23,218 bases of DNA from JANQEA01 sp964530075. Lineage in GTDB: Bacteria; Bipolaricaulota; Bipolaricaulia; UBA7950; UBA9294. Each line of letters begins with the position of its first letter. Positions within the stretch are counted from its first letter, which is position 1. A program made the position numbers and the translations under genes. Of this stretch, positions 19,815 through 23,218 are shown piece by piece. The notes below the pieces were generated by a model that saw only the letters and a program-made list of their open reading frames with translations, searched no databases and was not told the origin of the DNA. The DNA is taken from the NCBI GenBank assembly GCA_964530075.1, contig CAZGXU010000032.1:1-23218 (forward strand), read 5' to 3'.

Positions 19815-21909
19815 GGGTCTGGAAGGCCTCCTCGAGCCGCGGTCGGTTGCGGTCGTCGGGGCGAGTCCGAAGGTGGGATCGGTGGCGGGGACGATCCTGA
19901 AAAACCTCCAGGACTGCGGTTACCACGGGAACCTCTACCCGGTCAACCCGAAGTACTCGGAGGTGCTCGGCCTCCCCTGTCATTCGACGATCGGCGCCCT
20001 GCCCGCGGGCGTCGATCTGGCGATCCTGGCGATCAACCGGAGCATCGTGCTCGATGCCGTCGAGGCGTGCGGTAGGAAAGGGATCCTGAACCTCGTCATC
20101 ATCACGGCCGGCTTCAAAGAGAGCGGCGAAGAGGGCGCGAAGCTCGAGGAAAGGCTCCACGGCCTCATCGAGCGATATGATCTGAACGTCGTCGGTCCCA
20201 ACTGCATGGGGATCATCAACAGCTCCGAGCGGATGAGGCTGAACGCCTCGTTCTCCCGGTGGTTCCCCCCGGGAGGGGAGATCGCGTTCGTCTCGCAGAG
20301 CGGATCCTTGGGAGAGACGCTCCTCGAATGCTTCGGGGACGCCGGCCTCGGTGTCTCGCGCTTCGTCAACCTCGGGAATCGGGCCGGCCTGACCGAGAAC
20401 GACTTCCTCGAGTATCTCGCCGAGGACGACGAGTGCGGCGCGATCTTCCTCTACCTCGAGAGCTTCTCGGATCCCCGCGAGTTCCGCCGCCTCGTCGACC
20501 AAGTGGGAAAGACGAAGCCGGTCGTCGTCCTGAAGGCCGGGCGGACGGAGGCGGGGGCAGCGGCCGTCGCCTCGCATACCGGATCGCTGGCGAGCCCGGA
20601 CGCCATCGTCGACGCGTTTCTCCGCCAGTGCGGGGCGCTGCGCGTCACGACGATCGAGGAGACGCTGACCGCCCTCCGCGCGCTCGAACGAGGGCTCCTC
20701 CCCGCCGGAGACCGTATCGCGATCCTGACCAACGCCGGCGGAGCGGGGATCATCGCGGCCGACGCCTGCGTCCGCGACGGCCTGCAGGTCCCGCCCCTGT
20801 CGGAGCGCCTGCGCGGGGACCTCGCCGCGTTCCTCCCCCCCGAGGCCGGCCTCGGCAATCCGGTCGACATGATCGCGACGGCGAGGAGCGAACACTATGA
20901 GAAGGGATTGGACCTGCTGCTCGCGGAGGCGGACGCGGCGATCGTGATCTTCCGCCCGCCGCTCGTCTTCCACGAGCCGGTCGAGGCGGTCGGCTCCGGG
21001 ATCCTCCGGGTCGCCGAGAGGCGGCCGGACAAGCCGATTCTCGTCTGCACCCTGAGCCACAGCAAGACGGTCGATCCGCTGGTCGCGCCGCTCCGGGACG
21101 TCGGGATCCCGACCTACGCGATGCCGGAGACGGCCGTCGCCGCCCTGTCGATTCTCCGTCGCGCCAGGGCCCTTCGGCGGCGGGACGGATCGACGGCCCC
21201 CGCGGGGCCGACCGATCGCGACGCGGCCGGCGGGGTCCTCGAACGGGTTCGCCGGGCCGGACGGCTCGGGTTCTTCTTCGACGAGGGAGCCGAGTTTCTT
21301 TCCGCGTACGGGATTCCAGTCTGTCCGTACGCGTACTTGGCGGGCGACGATGAGGGCGTCCGATTCCTGGACGAGGTCGGTCCTCCCCTGGTCTTGAAGG
21401 TCGATGCCCCCGACCTCGCGCACCGGTTCGAGCGGAACGCATTGGTCACCGGAATCGAGACCGAGGGCGCGCTGCGCGATGCGATCGAACAGCTTCGGGA
21501 TGTGATCGCTTCGCTCCGTCTGAACGGCGCCCGCCTTCTCGCGCAGAAGATGGTCCCCGGGCGGGAGCTGATCTTCGGCCTCGAGCGGGATCCCGCCTTC
21601 GGTCCGTCGGTGATGTTCGGGATCGGCGGAACGCTCGTCGAAGCGCTGAAGGACGTGGCGTTCGGCGTAGCGCCGATCTCGGAGGTCCAGGCCGGGCGGA
21701 TGGTCCGCTCGATCCGTGCCTTCCCGCTGCTCGAGTCGTTCCGGGGGCAGCCGGCCGTCGCGCTCCCTCCGCTCGTTCGTATCATCACGGCCTTGGGGCG
21801 GATCGGCCTCGACTTCCCGCAGATCGCCGAGATCGATCTGAACCCCGTGATCGCCGACGAACGCGGCGCCGTCGCGGTCGACCTTCTGATCCGGCTGCGC
21901 GGGGCGTGA
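19807..21909 (+). CDS. ADP-forming acyl-CoA (acetate-CoA ligase type) synthetase, fused alpha-beta
   Basis: A 700-residue cytosolic enzyme in the fused order CoA-binding domain (residues 1-130), two succinyl-CoA-ligase-like domains (about 150-450) and an ATP-grasp domain (about 480-700). Enzymes of this family convert acyl-CoA, ADP and phosphate to acid, ATP and CoA, gaining ATP by substrate-level phosphorylation. The active-site His of the alpha part is H257 in ASHTGSLAS. The ATP-grasp part ends with QIAEIDLNPVI, typical of the family. The second His segment is unusual: H539 is followed by RFERNAL where relatives have HK(S/T)DVGGV. Acetate or another acyl substrate cannot be told. The start overlaps the preceding stop by 8 nt. 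Confidence 0.9.
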   Translation: MAEGLEGLLEPRSVAVVGASPKVGSVAGTILKNLQDCGYHGNLYPVNPKYSEVLGLPCHSTIGALPAGVDLAILAINRSIVLDAVEACGRKGILNLVIITAGFKESGEEGAKLEERLHGLIERYDLNVVGPNCMGIINSSERMRLNASFSRWFPPGGEIAFVSQSGSLGETLLECFGDAGLGVSRFVNLGNRAGLTENDFLEYLAEDDECGAIFLYLESFSDPREFRRLVDQVGKTKPVVVLKAGRTEAGAAAVASHTGSLASPDAIVDAFLRQCGALRVTTIEETLTALRALERGLLPAGDRIAILTNAGGAGIIAADACVRDGLQVPPLSERLRGDLAAFLPPEAGLGNPVDMIATARSEHYEKGLDLLLAEADAAIVIFRPPLVFHEPVEAVGSGILRVAERRPDKPILVCTLSHSKTVDPLVAPLRDVGIPTYAMPETAVAALSILRRARALRRRDGSTAPAGPTDRDAAGGVLERVRRAGRLGFFFDEGAEFLSAYGIPVCPYAYLAGDDEGVRFLDEVGPPLVLKVDAPDLAHRFERNALVTGIETEGALRDAIEQLRDVIASLRLNGARLLAQKMVPGRELIFGLERDPAFGPSVMFGIGGTLVEALKDVAFGVAPISEVQAGRMVRSIRAFPLLESFRGQPAVALPPLVRIITALGRIGLDFPQIAEIDLNPVIADERGAVAVDLLIRLRGA

Positions 21910-21919
21910 GGCGCGGATC

Positions 21920-23215
21920 CTACGGGTAGAGCCGGTTGATCTGGCGGGCGAATGGGATCACCTCGCGGATGTGCGCGACCCCGGTGATCCAGGCGGTTAC
22001 CCGTGCCAGTCCCATTCCGAAGCCGGAGTGCGGGACCGAGCCGTAGCGGCGCAGGTCGACGTACCACTGGTAGGGCTCGATCGGGAGCCCGAACTCCTTC
22101 AGTTGCGAGACCAACTCCTCCTCGGTGTCGACGCGCTGGCTGCCGCCGATGATCTCGCCGTATCCCTCCGGGGCGATCAGATCGGCGGCGAGAACCCGCT
22201 CCGGGTCGAGGGGATCGCGCTTCATGTAGAACGGCTTCATCCGCACGGGAAACCGCTCGACGAAGACCGGCCGGCCGAAGTGCTCGCCGAGCGACGCCTC
22301 CTCCGGCGCGCCGAAGTCGGTCCCGAAGGTGACGTCGTACCCCTTCTCCTGAAGGAGCGCCACGGCGTCGAGGTAGTCGATTCGAGCGAACGGCTCGCGG
22401 ACCTCCGCGAGGAGCAGGTCGACGTCGCGCTCGAGCTGCTCGAGCTCCGCCTTCCGCTCCTCGGCGACCGACTCGACGATGAAGCGGACCAGGTCCTCTT
22501 GAAGCGCGAGGTTTCCCTCGTGATCGACGTAGGCCATCTCCGCCTCGGCGATCCAGAATTCGGTGACGTGCTTCCGCGTCTTCGACTTCTCGGCCCGAAA
22601 CGCCGGGCCGATCCAGTAGACCTTCCCCAGCGCCATCGCGGTCGCCTCGAGGTAGAGCTGGCCGCTCTGGCTCAGGTACGCCCTGTCGCCGAAGTAGTCG
22701 AGATCGAACAGCGTCGTCGTCCCTTCGACCGATGTGCCGGTCAGGATCGGCGCTTCGGTGGCGACGAACCCGCGTTGGTGGAAGAACTCGCGGAACGCTC
22801 GGAACGTCGCATCACGGATCCGCAGGATCGGAACCTGCCGCCCGGTCCGGATCCACAGGTGGCGATGATCCATCAGGAACCCGGGAGTGTGCTCGGTCAG
22901 ATCGATCGGAAACGGCTCCGTCGGCTCGTGGACGACCTGTAGGTCGGTCAGCTGGAGCTCGCATCCCGTCGGGGCCCGCCGGTCCTCGCGAAGGGTTCCC
23001 GAGGCGATAACCGACGTCTCGCGCGGGAGGCGATCGGCGAGGGCGAACAGCTTCGCGGAGTCCGACTCCGACAGGACGGCCTGGATCACGCCGGTCCCGT
23101 CGCGGACTTGCAGGAACAGGATCTTCCCGCTCGATCGCTTGTTGTAGAGCCAGCCCTGGAACGTGACGTCCTCTCCCACGTGGGCCTTCGCCTCGGACAC
23201 CGTGATCGTCGCCAT
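21920..23215 (-). CDS. asnS: Asparaginyl-tRNA synthetase
   Basis: A 431-residue class IIb tRNA synthetase, normal length for AsnRS. It charges tRNA-Asn with asparagine. Residues 1-100 are the OB-fold anticodon-binding domain (VTFQGWLYNKRSSGKILFLQ). The catalytic part has EGTTTLFDLDYFG and AYLSQSGQLYLEA, typical of AsnRS, motif 2 at about 200-228 (GPAFRAEKSKTRKHVTEFWI) and motif 3 GFGMGLAR at 398-405. AspRS is the main alternative, but its large insertion domain is absent. The start lies 3 bp from the window edge, so upstream signals cannot be seen. It converges on the acyl-CoA synthetase gene with a 10-bp gap. Confidence 0.95.
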   Translation of the reverse strand: MATITVSEAKAHVGEDVTFQGWLYNKRSSGKILFLQVRDGTGVIQAVLSESDSAKLFALADRLPRETSVIASGTLREDRRAPTGCELQLTDLQVVHEPTEPFPIDLTEHTPGFLMDHRHLWIRTGRQVPILRIRDATFRAFREFFHQRGFVATEAPILTGTSVEGTTTLFDLDYFGDRAYLSQSGQLYLEATAMALGKVYWIGPAFRAEKSKTRKHVTEFWIAEAEMAYVDHEGNLALQEDLVRFIVESVAEERKAELEQLERDVDLLLAEVREPFARIDYLDAVALLQEKGYDVTFGTDFGAPEEASLGEHFGRPVFVERFPVRMKPFYMKRDPLDPERVLAADLIAPEGYGEIIGGSQRVDTEEELVSQLKEFGLPIEPYQWYVDLRRYGSVPHSGFGMGLARVTAWITGVAHIREVIPFARQINRLYP

Positions 23216-23218
23216 CCC

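Noticed and set aside
19762..21423. Open frame of 553 codons on the minus strand
   Set aside because: Low-complexity Asp/Arg/Glu-rich product opposite the clear acyl-CoA synthetase gene; a shadow frame.

Overview
The window is about 23.2 kb of GC-rich bacterial chromosome carrying one scaffold gap (100 N at 17404-17503). Coding density is high, genes are packed with ATGA-type overlaps, and no tRNA, rRNA, CRISPR array, transposase or phage gene was seen. rpsF-ssb-rpsR, asnS, mscL, and the c-di-GMP and glycine/one-carbon genes show it is bacterial core genome. The lineage cannot be fixed by eye. A GC-rich, deep-branching, poorly cultured group (Chloroflexota or Bipolaricaulota type) is my guess from the SHMT subtype, the MrfAB pair, the DUF5317-like protein and the fused ADP-forming acyl-CoA synthetase.

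Layout, left to right. 1-1269: an ACT-domain regulator-like protein, a palindrome-rich intergenic region and a TrhA/hemolysin III membrane protein. 1309-2986: a leftward cassette of three unrecognised genes, including a 44-residue mini-gene with a near-perfect ribosome binding site. 3045-5036: an M29 aminopeptidase and a PPP-type phosphoesterase. 5200-8340: a small membrane protein, a GAF-PAS-GGDEF diguanylate cyclase, MscL with a zinc ribbon, and a leaderless HTH protein. 8378-16874 (leftward): apparently one long operon, rpsF-ssb-rpsR-mrfB-mrfA-nucleotidyltransferase-like gene-glyA/gcvT fusion. 16875-17269: a divergent regulatory region with strong sigma70-type promoters in an AT-rich patch. 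17270-17732: a tandem array of near-identical 48-residue single-span membrane protein genes, broken by the gap. 17939-21909 (rightward): HD-GYP phosphodiesterase, DUF5317-like protein and fused ADP-forming acyl-CoA synthetase. 21920-23215: asnS.

How the genes work together. ssb, mrfB (exonuclease) and mrfA (helicase) form a DNA-repair block joined to ribosomal protein genes. The last gene of that operon fuses serine hydroxymethyltransferase to the glycine-cleavage T protein, so serine/glycine/methylene-THF chemistry sits on one polypeptide. A cyclase at 5.9 kb and an HD-GYP at 17.9 kb could make and break c-di-GMP. Three genes share the spacing TANNNT-6 nt-ATG, which predicts leaderless mRNAs.

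The best candidates for something undescribed are the tandem mini-gene array with its dedicated promoter region, the GlyA-GcvT fusion with an extra degenerate GcvT half-domain, and the 44-residue mini-gene cassette.
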